From Streptomyces sp. NRRL F-2580 (GTDB taxonomy: Bacteria; Actinomycetota; Actinomycetes; Streptomycetales; Streptomycetaceae): a stretch of 64,000 nucleotides of DNA. The stretch is from positions 310,001 to 374,000 of the forward strand of contig NZ_JOIR01000005.1 in assembly GCF_000720115.1 (NCBI RefSeq), in the 5' to 3' direction. Positions 56,396 to 63,735 of the stretch are shown here, piece after piece; the first letter of the stretch is position 1, and every line of letters starts with the position of its first letter. Under the pieces are notes generated by a model. The model ran no database searches and had not been told where the DNA came from. It worked only from the letters and a program-made list of their open reading frames with translations. Both the position numbers and the translations under genes were made by a program.

Positions 56396-56543
56396 CGTGC
56401 GGGATGCCCGAGATCAGAGGTCGGCGACGGACAAAGTCAGGTGCTCTGTCCAGCTGAGCTACCGGCCTGAGCCGGGCGGGATTCGAACCCGCCACCTCCT
56501 GATCCGGAAGGAGCCGTCGCCTGCGCACCGGGCATCCCGCACG
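56396..56543 (-). ncRNA. Y RNA with permuted tRNA-like module (third in the array)
   Basis: On the minus strand the ends form a perfect 15-bp stem (56529-56543 with 56396-56410). An internal loop follows with GTGCGCA on one side and GACCTCTGATCT on the other. A second perfect 8-bp stem GGCGACGG/CCGTCGCC then closes (56514-56521, 56423-56430). Inside are an anticodon-like arm (56496-56513, 8-nt loop), a perfect T arm with TTCGAAT loop (56475-56493), an acceptor-like hairpin closed by TCAG (56462-56475) and a D arm (56443-56459). This order is a circularly permuted tRNA, as in bacterial YrlA RNAs. It ends 42 nt before the Ro60 start. Confidence 0.85.
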
Positions 56544-56546
56544 CGG

Positions 56547-56619
56547 CCTCCCGAGATCAAGGGGGCGGCGGCCTGGAGATCTTCGCAAAAGAAGGAGCCG
56601 CAGCCCGCGCACCGGGAGG
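56547..56619 (-). ncRNA. short Y-like RNA without tRNA module (second in the array)
   Basis: On the minus strand a 7-bp closing stem CCTCCCG/CGGGAGG (56613-56619 with 56547-56553) is followed by the same internal loop as its neighbours, GTGCGC opposite CCTTGATCT. An inner stem GGGC-T-GCGGC/GCCGC-C-GCCC comes next. The apical part is a small hairpin around TTCTTTTGCGAAGA and contains no T-arm or D-arm sequence. It is 3 nt from the third RNA and 14 nt from the first. Confidence 0.7.
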
Positions 56620-56633
56620 TGCGTGACGTAGGT

Positions 56634-56767
56634 GTCCAGAGAACAAGGCCGGCGAAACCACAAGGTGCTCTGCCAGCTGAGCTACACCGGCACGATGCCG
56701 GTGACGGGACTCGAACCCGCGGCCGCCCGATTATGAGTCGAAGGAGGTCTCGCCTTCGCACCTGGAC
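56634..56767 (-). ncRNA. Y RNA with permuted tRNA-like module, CAU anticodon-type loop (first in the array)
   Basis: On the minus strand the closing stem GTCCAG/CTGGAC (56762-56767 with 56634-56639) leads to an internal loop GTGCGAA opposite GGCCTTGTTCT and an inner GGCGA/TCGCC stem. Then come an anticodon arm with loop CTCATAA (56726-56742), a T arm with TTCGAGT loop (56704-56720), an 8-bp acceptor stem closed by a TCG loop (56685-56703) and a D arm (56667-56682). The natural 5' and 3' tRNA ends are thus joined. It starts 10 nt after the NUDIX stop. Confidence 0.85.
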
Positions 56768-56777
56768 GAGGATCACG

Positions 56778-57209
56778 TTAGGCGGCGGGGCCGGGATCCA
56801 CCACGCAATTACTGAGCAGCGTCGGCACCATGACCGACGCGCCGTCCGTACCGCGCGAGAGCGGGACCCAGATCAGCCCGACCATCCGCGGGCAGTCGCA
56901 CTCCAGGTCCGCGTCGACGCCCAGGACCGGCTCGCCGGGCGCCACCTCCACGCGGAAGCAGGAGGTCCAGCCCGAGGGGTAGGGCGTTTCGTACGCGTAC
57001 CGCACGCCCAGGGCGCGCAGGCCGGTCTCCTCGGCCACCTCCCGCCGGACCGCCTCCTCGGGCTCCTCGCCGGCCTCCAGCCCGCCGCCGGGCAGGGTCC
57101 AGTACTCCGGCCCGTCGTGCCGCCCCGTGGCCCCCCTGCCGCGCTCGCGCACCATCAGCACGCAGCCGTCGCGGACGATGACCGCGGCGACCCGGCGCCG
57201 CTCCGTCAC
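56778..57209 (-). CDS. NUDIX hydrolase in the NADAR-Y RNA-Ro60 locus
   Basis: A 143-residue NUDIX protein, [20 protein letters not shown] at the start. The NUDIX box is [20 protein letters not shown] followed by TG. Substrates of this group include ADP-ribose, nucleoside diphosphate derivatives and sometimes capped RNA; none can be picked from sequence. The GTG start overlaps the NADAR stop by 4 nt. The Y RNA array begins 10 nt after its stop, so it is probably on the same transcript as the RNAs and Ro60. Confidence 0.87.
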   Translation of the reverse strand: MTERRRVAAVIVRDGCVLMVRERGRGATGRHDGPEYWTLPGGGLEAGEEPEEAVRREVAEETGLRALGVRYAYETPYPSGWTSCFRVEVAPGEPVLGVDADLECDCPRMVGLIWVPLSRGTDGASVMVPTLLSNCVVDPGPAA

Positions 57210-57760
57210 GCGCCGTCCCCGCGCAGCCGCTCCCGGGCCTCCATCAGGGCGAAGCCCAGCAGGTTCAGCCCGCGCCAGCGCGCCGGGTCCAGGGCGCGCC
57301 CGTCGTCGGCGGCCAGACCGATGCCCCAGATCCGGTCCATCGGGCTCGCCTCCACCAGCACCCGGCTCCCGGTGCCCAGCAGGTACGAGCGCAGCGCCGG
57401 GTCGGAGCCGAACTTGTGCACGCTGCCCTCCACGACCAGGGCGAAGCGCTCCCGCTCCCATATCGCGTTGTCGAAGCCGCGCACGAGCCGCCCGGCCTTC
57501 TTCGCCTCCGCGGGGCTCTTCGCCGCGAGCGCGGCCCGCTCCCCCTCGGCGTCCCCGAACAGCCGGGCCTTGCCGGCCATCATCCAGTGCTCGGCCGTGG
57601 CATACCGGACGTCACCGACAGTGAAAGCGGACGGCCACCACTGGCTCAGGCAGCTCGGACCGAGCCTGCCGTCGGGCAGCGGCCGGTGCCCCCAGAAGGG
57701 CAGGTACTTCACCCGTTCACCGCGGCTGACCTGCTTGATCAGGTCCTCGATCATCTCCAT
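57206..57760 (-). CDS. NADAR-family protein (YbiA/DUF1768-like)
   Basis: A 184-residue protein of the NADAR family. Typical segments are [36 protein letters not shown] and [14 protein letters not shown] proteins are N-glycosidases or ADP-ribosyl-removing enzymes acting on NAD- or ADP-ribose-derived groups, and on riboflavin intermediates in fused forms. It is the first gene of the minus-strand NADAR-NUDIX-Y RNA-Ro60 unit. Its start is uncertain: ATG 57760 or ATG 57754. Confidence 0.85.
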   Translation of the reverse strand: MEMIEDLIKQVSRGERVKYLPFWGHRPLPDGRLGPSCLSQWWPSAFTVGDVRYATAEHWMMAGKARLFGDAEGERAALAAKSPAEAKKAGRLVRGFDNAIWERERFALVVEGSVHKFGSDPALRSYLLGTGSRVLVEASPMDRIWGIGLAADDGRALDPARWRGLNLLGFALMEARERLRGDGA

Positions 57761-57869
57761 GCACGCGAGTCTGGCAGTCGCCACTGACACTTCGTACGGG
57801 ATTTTCGGTGTGCCTCGACACATGGTCGACCGATTCCGTCGCGTAATCAAAAGGAAACAACGGAATCAC

Positions 57870-57898
57870 TTGGCCGAGGGCACCACCTCTGTCAGGAT
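57870..57898 (+). promoter_or_regulatory. promoter of the second polyamine operon
   Basis: A -35 TTGGCC (57870-57875) and -10 CAGGAT (57893-57898) are separated by 17 bp, a good match to Streptomyces housekeeping promoters. Transcription should begin near 57905. Confidence 0.6.
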
Positions 57899-57908
57899 CG
57901 GCACTCAA

Positions 57909-57926
57909 TTCGAGCTGTAGCTCGAA
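57909..57926. promoter_or_regulatory. palindromic operator candidate just after the promoter
   Basis: TTCGAGCT-GT-AGCTCGAA is a palindrome with perfect 8-bp arms. CTGTAGCT recurs 14 bp downstream. It sits at about +4 to +21 relative to the predicted start of transcription, the position of a roadblock operator. Confidence 0.6.
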
Positions 57927-57954
57927 CTGTAGCTACGGAGAGCGTGAGAGCGTG

Positions 57955-59469
57955 ATGGGCAACCGCTTCCAGGTCAAGGACCGCTTCGCAGACGGCGCGC
58001 AGTACATCGACGGGCAGCTCAGGCCCGGCACCTCCGGACAGTCACACACGGTGGTCGATCCGGCGAGCGGCGACGAGGTCCTCACCTACGAACTGGCGAG
58101 TACCGCGGACGTCGACGAGGCGGTCGCCGCTGCCAAGCGTGCCTTCCCGGCATGGTCCGGCGCCACCCCCGGCGAGCGTTCGGACGCCCTGCACCGGCTG
58201 GCCGCCGTGCTGGCCGAGCAGGCGGAGGACTTCGCGTACGCCGAGTCCCTCCAGTGCGGCAAGCCGATCAAGCTGTCCACGGAGTTCGACGTGCCGGGGA
58301 CCATCGACAACACCGCCTTCTTCGCGGGAGCCGCCCGCCACCTCCAGGGGCAGGCCGCCGGCGAGTACTCGGGCGACCACACCTCCTACGTACGTCGTGA
58401 GGCCATCGGGGTGGTCGGCTCCATCGCGCCTTGGAACTATCCGCTCCAGATGGCCGCCTGGAAGATCCTCCCGGCGATCGCCGCGGGCAACACGATCGTC
58501 CTCAAGCCCGCCGAGCTCACCCCGCTGACCTCCCTGATGTTCGCGCAGGCGGCCAAGGAGGCGGGCCTGCCCGACGGCGTGATCAACATCGTCACCGGCG
58601 CCGGCCGCGTGGCCGGCGAGCACCTGGTCGGCCACCCCGACGTGGTGATGACCTCCTTCACCGGCTCCACCGCCGTCGGCAAGCGGGTCGCGGAGATCGC
58701 CACCGCCACCGTCAAGCGGCTCCACCTGGAGCTCGGCGGCAAGGCCCCCTTCCTCGTCTTCGACGACGCGGACCTGGAGGCCGCCGCACACGGCGCCGTC
58801 GCCGCCTCCCTCATCAACACCGGCCAGGACTGCACCGCTGCCACCCGCGCCTACGTGCAGCGCCCCCTCCACGACGCCTTCGTCGCCCGGGTGGCCGAGC
58901 TGATGGAGACCGTGCGCCTCGGCGACCCGTTCGCGCCCACCACCGACCTCGGCCCGCTGGTCTCGCACGCCCAGCGCGACCGGGTCGCCGGCTTCGTCGA
59001 GCGGGCCCGCGCCTACGCCACCGTCGTCACCGGCGGCGAGATCCCGGCGGGCGAGCTGGCCGACGGCGCCTACTACCGGCCCACCCTCATCTCCGGCGCG
59101 GCCCAGGACAGCGAGGTGGTCCAGTCCGAGATCTTCGGCCCGGTCCTCGTGGTCCTGCCCTTCGACACCGACGACGAGGGCATCGCGCTGGCCAACGACA
59201 CCCCGTACGGGCTCGCGGCCTCGGCCTGGAGCCGCGACCTCTACCGGGCGAACCGCGCCACCCGTGAGATCCAGGCGGGCTGCGTCTGGGTCAACGACCA
59301 CATCCCGATCATCAGCGAGATGCCCCACGGGGGCTACAAGGCGAGCGGCTTCGGAAAGGACATGTCCGCCTACTCCTTCGAGGAGTACACGCAGGTCAAG
59401 CACGTGATGTACGACAACAGCGCGGTGGCCGCGAAGGACTGGCACCGCACGATCTTCGGGGACCGATAA
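57955..59469 (+). CDS. aldehyde dehydrogenase (gamma-aminobutyraldehyde dehydrogenase-like, second copy)
   Basis: A 504-residue aldehyde dehydrogenase. The conserved Glu is in LELGGKAPFLVFDDADLE and the catalytic Cys293 in NTGQDCTAATRAYV. The coenzyme region shows APWNYPLQMAAWKI and VLKPAELTP. It is a paralogue of the enzyme at 45.7 kb and opens the operon with the PotDABC transporter, so it likely oxidises an aminoaldehyde from imported polyamine. ATG 57955 is preferred over GTG 57952. Confidence 0.9.
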   Translation: MGNRFQVKDRFADGAQYIDGQLRPGTSGQSHTVVDPASGDEVLTYELASTADVDEAVAAAKRAFPAWSGATPGERSDALHRLAAVLAEQAEDFAYAESLQCGKPIKLSTEFDVPGTIDNTAFFAGAARHLQGQAAGEYSGDHTSYVRREAIGVVGSIAPWNYPLQMAAWKILPAIAAGNTIVLKPAELTPLTSLMFAQAAKEAGLPDGVINIVTGAGRVAGEHLVGHPDVVMTSFTGSTAVGKRVAEIATATVKRLHLELGGKAPFLVFDDADLEAAAHGAVAASLINTGQDCTAATRAYVQRPLHDAFVARVAELMETVRLGDPFAPTTDLGPLVSHAQRDRVAGFVERARAYATVVTGGEIPAGELADGAYYRPTLISGAAQDSEVVQSEIFGPVLVVLPFDTDDEGIALANDTPYGLAASAWSRDLYRANRATREIQAGCVWVNDHIPIISEMPHGGYKASGFGKDMSAYSFEEYTQVKHVMYDNSAVAAKDWHRTIFGDR

Positions 59470-59516
59470 GAAACCACCGCCCGACCAGCGGTACACCTCC
59501 CGAAAGGGCACAGCGC

Positions 59517-60767
59517 ATGGAGCAGTTCGAGCCCGACCGCCTCTCGGCGGCGCAACTCGCCGCGATGCGGCGCAGCCTCACCAGCGGGCGCGGCGCCCTC
59601 ACCCGCCGCTCACTGCTGCGCGCCTCCGGAGTCGGAGCGCTCACCCTCGGCGGCCTGTCCACCCTCGCCGGGTGCGGCATCCCGCCCGCCAAGCGCGCGG
59701 GCGACGCGGCGGTGGCCTCCGATGACCACTCGGCCCAGGAGAAGGAGATCAACTTCTCCAACTGGACCGAGTACATGGACACCAGCGAGGACGAGAAGTC
59801 CCGTCCCACGCTGGAGGAGTTCACCAAACGGACCGGGATCAACGTCAAGTACACCGAGGACATCAACGACAACGTCGAGTTCTTCGGCAAGATCAGACCG
59901 CAGCTCGCGGCCGGCCAGGACACCGGCCGCGACCTGATCGTCGTCACCGACTGGCTCGCCGCCCGCATCATCCGGCTCGGCTGGGCCCAGCGGCTGGACC
60001 CCTCGCACCTCCCGCACGCCTACGCCAACCTGATCCCGCAGTTCCGCACCCCGGACTGGGACCCGGGACGGGCGTACAGCTATCCCTGGACCGGCATCGA
60101 CACCGTCATCGCCTACAACGAGAAGGCGACGGGCGGCAAGAAGGTCGACTCCGTCACGCAGCTGCTCGACGACCCCACCCTCAAGGGCCGCGTCGGCTTC
60201 CTCACCGAGATGCGCGACAGCGTCGGCATGACCCTGCTCGACCAGGGCAAGGACCCCGCCAACTTCACCACCGCGGACTTCGACGGGGCGATCGGCCGCC
60301 TCCAGAAGGGCGTGGACACCAAGCAGATCCGCCGCTTCACCGGCAACGACTACACGGCGGACCTCGACAAGGGAGACCTCGCCGCCTGTCTCGCCTGGGC
60401 CGGTGACGTCATCCAGCTGCAGGCCGGCAACCCGGACATCAAGTACGCCATCCCCGCCCCCGGCTACATCACCTCCAGCGACAACCTCCTGGTCCCCGCC
60501 CGGGCCCGGCACAAGGCCAACGCGGAGAAGCTCATCGACTACTACTACGAGCCCGCGGTCGCCGCCCAGCTGGCCGCCTTCATCAGCTACGTCTGCCCGG
60601 TCGAGGGCGTCAAGGACGAGCTGGCCAAGATCGATCCCGAACTCGCGGACAACCCCCTGATCGTCCCGGACAAGGCGATGGCCGCCAAGGCCCGCGCCTT
60701 CCGCTCCCTCACCAGCGAGGAAGAGACCGCGTACGAAGAGAAGTTCGCCAAGCTGATCGGCGCGTAG
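59517..60767 (+). CDS. potD: spermidine/putrescine-binding lipoprotein PotD
   Basis: A 416-residue lipoprotein. A Tat-type signal (GALTRRSLLRASGVGALTLG) leads to the lipobox TLAGC (Cys53). The mature domain has PotD features (FSNWTEYMDTSEDEKSRPT, DLIVVTDWLAARIIRLGWAQ, FTGNDYTADLDKGDL, LIDYYYEPAVAAQLA). It precedes the ATPase and two permeases of the same system. The orphan copy at 47.2 kb is very similar. Confidence 0.92.
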   Translation: MEQFEPDRLSAAQLAAMRRSLTSGRGALTRRSLLRASGVGALTLGGLSTLAGCGIPPAKRAGDAAVASDDHSAQEKEINFSNWTEYMDTSEDEKSRPTLEEFTKRTGINVKYTEDINDNVEFFGKIRPQLAAGQDTGRDLIVVTDWLAARIIRLGWAQRLDPSHLPHAYANLIPQFRTPDWDPGRAYSYPWTGIDTVIAYNEKATGGKKVDSVTQLLDDPTLKGRVGFLTEMRDSVGMTLLDQGKDPANFTTADFDGAIGRLQKGVDTKQIRRFTGNDYTADLDKGDLAACLAWAGDVIQLQAGNPDIKYAIPAPGYITSSDNLLVPARARHKANAEKLIDYYYEPAVAAQLAAFISYVCPVEGVKDELAKIDPELADNPLIVPDKAMAAKARAFRSLTSEEETAYEEKFAKLIGA

Positions 60768-60831
60768 CCGTACGCGCCCCGCCGCGAACCCTCCCTTGCC
60801 CGCTCCGCCCACCCACCCCCGGGACCCATCC

Positions 60832-61980
60832 ATGACTGACAAGACCGCGGGCGGCGACGTCCGCCTCTCCGGGATCAGCAAGCACTACGGCACCTTCACC
60901 GCCGTGCACCCGCTGGATCTCACCATCCCCCAGGGCTCCTTCTTCGCCCTGCTCGGCGCCTCCGGCTGCGGGAAGACCACCACCCTGCGCATGATCGCCG
61001 GCCTGGAGGAGCCCTCCACCGGCACGGTCCACCTCGGCGACCGGGAGGTCACCGACCTGCCGCCGTACAAGCGCCCGGTCAACACGGTCTTCCAGAGCTA
61101 CGCGCTGTTCCCGCACCTGAACATCTACGAGAACATCGCCTTCGGACTGCGCCGCCGCGGCATCAAGTCGGTCAAGAAGCAGGTCGACGAGATGCTGGAG
61201 CTCGTCCAGCTCGGTCAGTTCGCCCAGCGCAAGCCGCACCAGCTCTCCGGCGGCCAGCAGCAGCGCGTCGCCGTCGCCCGCGCGCTGATCAACCACCCGC
61301 AGGTGCTGCTCCTCGACGAGCCGCTCGGCGCCCTCGACCTCAAGCTGCGCCGCCAGATGCAGCTGGAGCTCAAGCGGATCCAGACCGAGGTCGGCATCAC
61401 CTTCGTGCACGTCACGCACGACCAGGAGGAGGCCATGACCATGGCCGACACGGTCGCCGTGATGAACGGCGGCCGCGTCGAGCAGCTGGGCGCCCCCGCC
61501 GAGCTGTACGAGAACCCGGGCACCACCTTCGTCGCCAACTTCCTCGGCACCTCGAACCTCATCGAGGCGAACGTGGAGTCCGCCGGGTCCGACGTGGTCG
61601 TCTCGGCCTCCGGCACCACCCTCCGGCTGCCCGCCGCCCGATGTTCCACCACGCCCCGCGCTGGCGGAAAGCTGCTGGTCGGCGTGCGCCCGGAGAAGAT
61701 CTCCCTGGTCCCGGCCGCGGACGAGCACACCATCGCCGGCGGCCGCAACAAGGTCGCCGGCAAGATAGCCGACTCCTCCTTCATCGGGGTCTCCACCCAG
61801 TTCGTCATCGACAGCCAGGTCTGCCCGGAGCTGGAGGTGTACGCGCAGAACATCGAGCGCGACTCCCGCCTGGTCCCGGGCGCCGAGGTGATCCTGCACT
61901 GGAACCCGGAGCACACCTTCGGCCTCGACGCAGCCCAGGACATCGACGCGGGCATCGAGACCGTCGAGGAGAGCGCATGA
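60832..61980 (+). CDS. potA: spermidine/putrescine ABC transporter ATPase PotA
   Basis: A 382-residue ATPase with Walker A GASGCGKTTTLR, Q-loop FQSYALFPHLN, signature LSGGQQQRVAVARAL, Walker B LLLDEPLGALD and switch HVTHDQEEAM. A C-terminal TOBE domain (GVRPEKISLVPA onward) completes the PotA layout. It overlaps potB by 4 nt (ATGA). Confidence 0.94.
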   Translation: MTDKTAGGDVRLSGISKHYGTFTAVHPLDLTIPQGSFFALLGASGCGKTTTLRMIAGLEEPSTGTVHLGDREVTDLPPYKRPVNTVFQSYALFPHLNIYENIAFGLRRRGIKSVKKQVDEMLELVQLGQFAQRKPHQLSGGQQQRVAVARALINHPQVLLLDEPLGALDLKLRRQMQLELKRIQTEVGITFVHVTHDQEEAMTMADTVAVMNGGRVEQLGAPAELYENPGTTFVANFLGTSNLIEANVESAGSDVVVSASGTTLRLPAARCSTTPRAGGKLLVGVRPEKISLVPAADEHTIAGGRNKVAGKIADSSFIGVSTQFVIDSQVCPELEVYAQNIERDSRLVPGAEVILHWNPEHTFGLDAAQDIDAGIETVEESA

Positions 61981-62906
61981 CCACCACAGCGGCGCCGCCC
62001 GAGGTGCCCGCCGCCACCGAACCCCCGGTGCACAAGCCGTCCGTGCGCAAGCGGCTGATCCCCTACTGGCTGCTGCTCCCGGGCATCGTGTGGCTGCTGG
62101 TCTTCTTCGTGCTGCCGATGGTCTACCAGGCCTCCACCTCGGTGCAGACCGGCTCCCTCGAAGAGGGCTTCCAGGTCACCTGGCACTTCGGGACCTACTG
62201 GGACGCCTTCACCGAGTACTACCCGCAGTTCCTGCGCTCCCTGCTCTACGCCGGCACCGCGACCGCGCTGTGCCTGCTGCTCGGGTACCCGCTGGCCTAC
62301 CTGATCGCCTTCAAGGCGGGCCGCTGGCGCAACCTGCTGCTGGTCCTGGTCATCGCCCCCTTCTTCACCAGCTTCCTGATCCGCACGCTGGCCTGGAAGA
62401 CGATCCTGGCCGACGGCGGCCCGGTGGTCGCCGTCCTCAACGACATCGGCTTCCTCGACGTCACCAGCTGGCTCGGCATGACCGAGGGGGACCGGGTGCT
62501 GGCCACGCCCCTGGCGGTCGTCTGCGGTCTGACGTACAACTTCCTCCCCTTCATGATCCTGCCGCTGTACTCCTCGCTGGAGCGCATCGACACCCGCCTC
62601 CACGAGGCGGCCGGGGACCTGTACGCCCACCCCGCCACGGTCTTCCGGAAGGTGACCTTCCCGCTCTCCATGCCGGGCGTGGTCTCCGGGACCCTGCTCA
62701 CCTTCATCCCGGCGAGCGGCGACTACGTCAACGCCGAACTGCTCGGCTCCACGGACACCCGGATGATCGGCAACGTCATCCAGTCGCAGTACCTGCGGAT
62801 CCTCGACTACCCGACGGCGGCCGCGCTGTCCTTCATCCTCATGGCCATCGTGCTGATCATGGTCACCATCTACATCCGCCGAGCGGGGACGGAGGACCTG
62901 GTCTGA
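61977..62906 (+). CDS. potB: spermidine/putrescine ABC transporter permease PotB
   Basis: A 309-residue permease with six membrane helices and the EAA loop HEAAGDLYAHPATVFRKVTF. It begins MTTTAAPPEVPAATEPPVHK. The ATG overlaps the potA stop, and its own stop overlaps potC by 1 nt, so the transporter genes are tightly coupled. Confidence 0.93.
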   Translation: MTTTAAPPEVPAATEPPVHKPSVRKRLIPYWLLLPGIVWLLVFFVLPMVYQASTSVQTGSLEEGFQVTWHFGTYWDAFTEYYPQFLRSLLYAGTATALCLLLGYPLAYLIAFKAGRWRNLLLVLVIAPFFTSFLIRTLAWKTILADGGPVVAVLNDIGFLDVTSWLGMTEGDRVLATPLAVVCGLTYNFLPFMILPLYSSLERIDTRLHEAAGDLYAHPATVFRKVTFPLSMPGVVSGTLLTFIPASGDYVNAELLGSTDTRMIGNVIQSQYLRILDYPTAAALSFILMAIVLIMVTIYIRRAGTEDLV

Positions 62907-63712
62907 TGCGCAATCCCCTCACGTGGCTCCGCCGCAATCTGGTCGTCATCGCGGGCCTCGGCACGCTCGCGTACATGATCCTGCCGAACGTCGTCGTCAC
63001 CGTCTTCTCCTTCAACAACCCCACCGGGCGGTTCAACTACGCCTGGCAGGAGTTCTCGCTCGACGCCTGGACTGACCCCTGCGGCGTCGCCGACATGTGC
63101 GGCTCGCTCTCGCTGTCGCTCCAGATCGCCCTGTGGTCCACCCTCGCCGCGACCGCCCTGGGCACTGCCATCGCCTTCGCGATGGTCCGCTACCGATTCC
63201 GGGGACGCAGCGCGGTCAACTCGCTGATCTTCCTGCCCATGGCCATGCCCGAGATCGTGATGGCGGCCTCGCTGCTCGCGCTCTTCCTCAACATGGGCAT
63301 CCAGCTGGGCTTCTGGACGATCCTGATCGCCCACATCATGTTCTGCCTCAGCTTCGTCGTCGCCGCCGTCAAGGCGCGTGTCCTGTCCATGGACCCGCGG
63401 CTGGAGGAGGCCGCCCGGGACCTCTACGCGGGCCCGGTGCAGACCTTCGTACGGGTCACCCTGCCGATCGCGGCCCCCGGCATCGCGGCCGGCGCGCTGC
63501 TCTCCTTCGCGCTGTCGTTCGACGACTTCATCATCACCAACTTCAACTCGGGCAACACCGTCACCTTCCCCATGTTCGTGTGGGGATCGGCCCAGCGCGG
63601 TACGCCCGTGCAGATCAACGTCATCGGCACGGCGATGTTCGTCATCGCGGTGCTGGTGGTCCTCGTCGGCCAGATGGCCGGCAACCGCCGCAAGAAGGCA
63701 CAACCGAAGTAG
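62906..63712 (+). CDS. potC: spermidine/putrescine ABC transporter permease PotC
   Basis: A 268-residue permease with six membrane helices and the EAA loop EEAARDLYAGPVQTFVRVTL. The family segment ALSFDDFIITNFNSG, typical of PotC, is present. It is the second permease of the PotDABC system, with the ATG overlapping the potB stop (TGATG). A FAD oxidase gene begins 24 nt later. Confidence 0.93.
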   Translation: MRNPLTWLRRNLVVIAGLGTLAYMILPNVVVTVFSFNNPTGRFNYAWQEFSLDAWTDPCGVADMCGSLSLSLQIALWSTLAATALGTAIAFAMVRYRFRGRSAVNSLIFLPMAMPEIVMAASLLALFLNMGIQLGFWTILIAHIMFCLSFVVAAVKARVLSMDPRLEEAARDLYAGPVQTFVRVTLPIAAPGIAAGALLSFALSFDDFIITNFNSGNTVTFPMFVWGSAQRGTPVQINVIGTAMFVIAVLVVLVGQMAGNRRKKAQPK

Positions 63713-63735
63713 ACCCCTGTAGGGAGTTGGAAGCC

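Noticed and set aside
56390..56770. Ordinary tRNA genes (T-arm and D-arm sequences on the minus strand)
   Set aside because: The arms are in permuted order, the acceptor strands are joined by short loops, and the modules sit inside larger stems shared with a third RNA. They are Y RNA tRNA mimics rather than tRNA genes.
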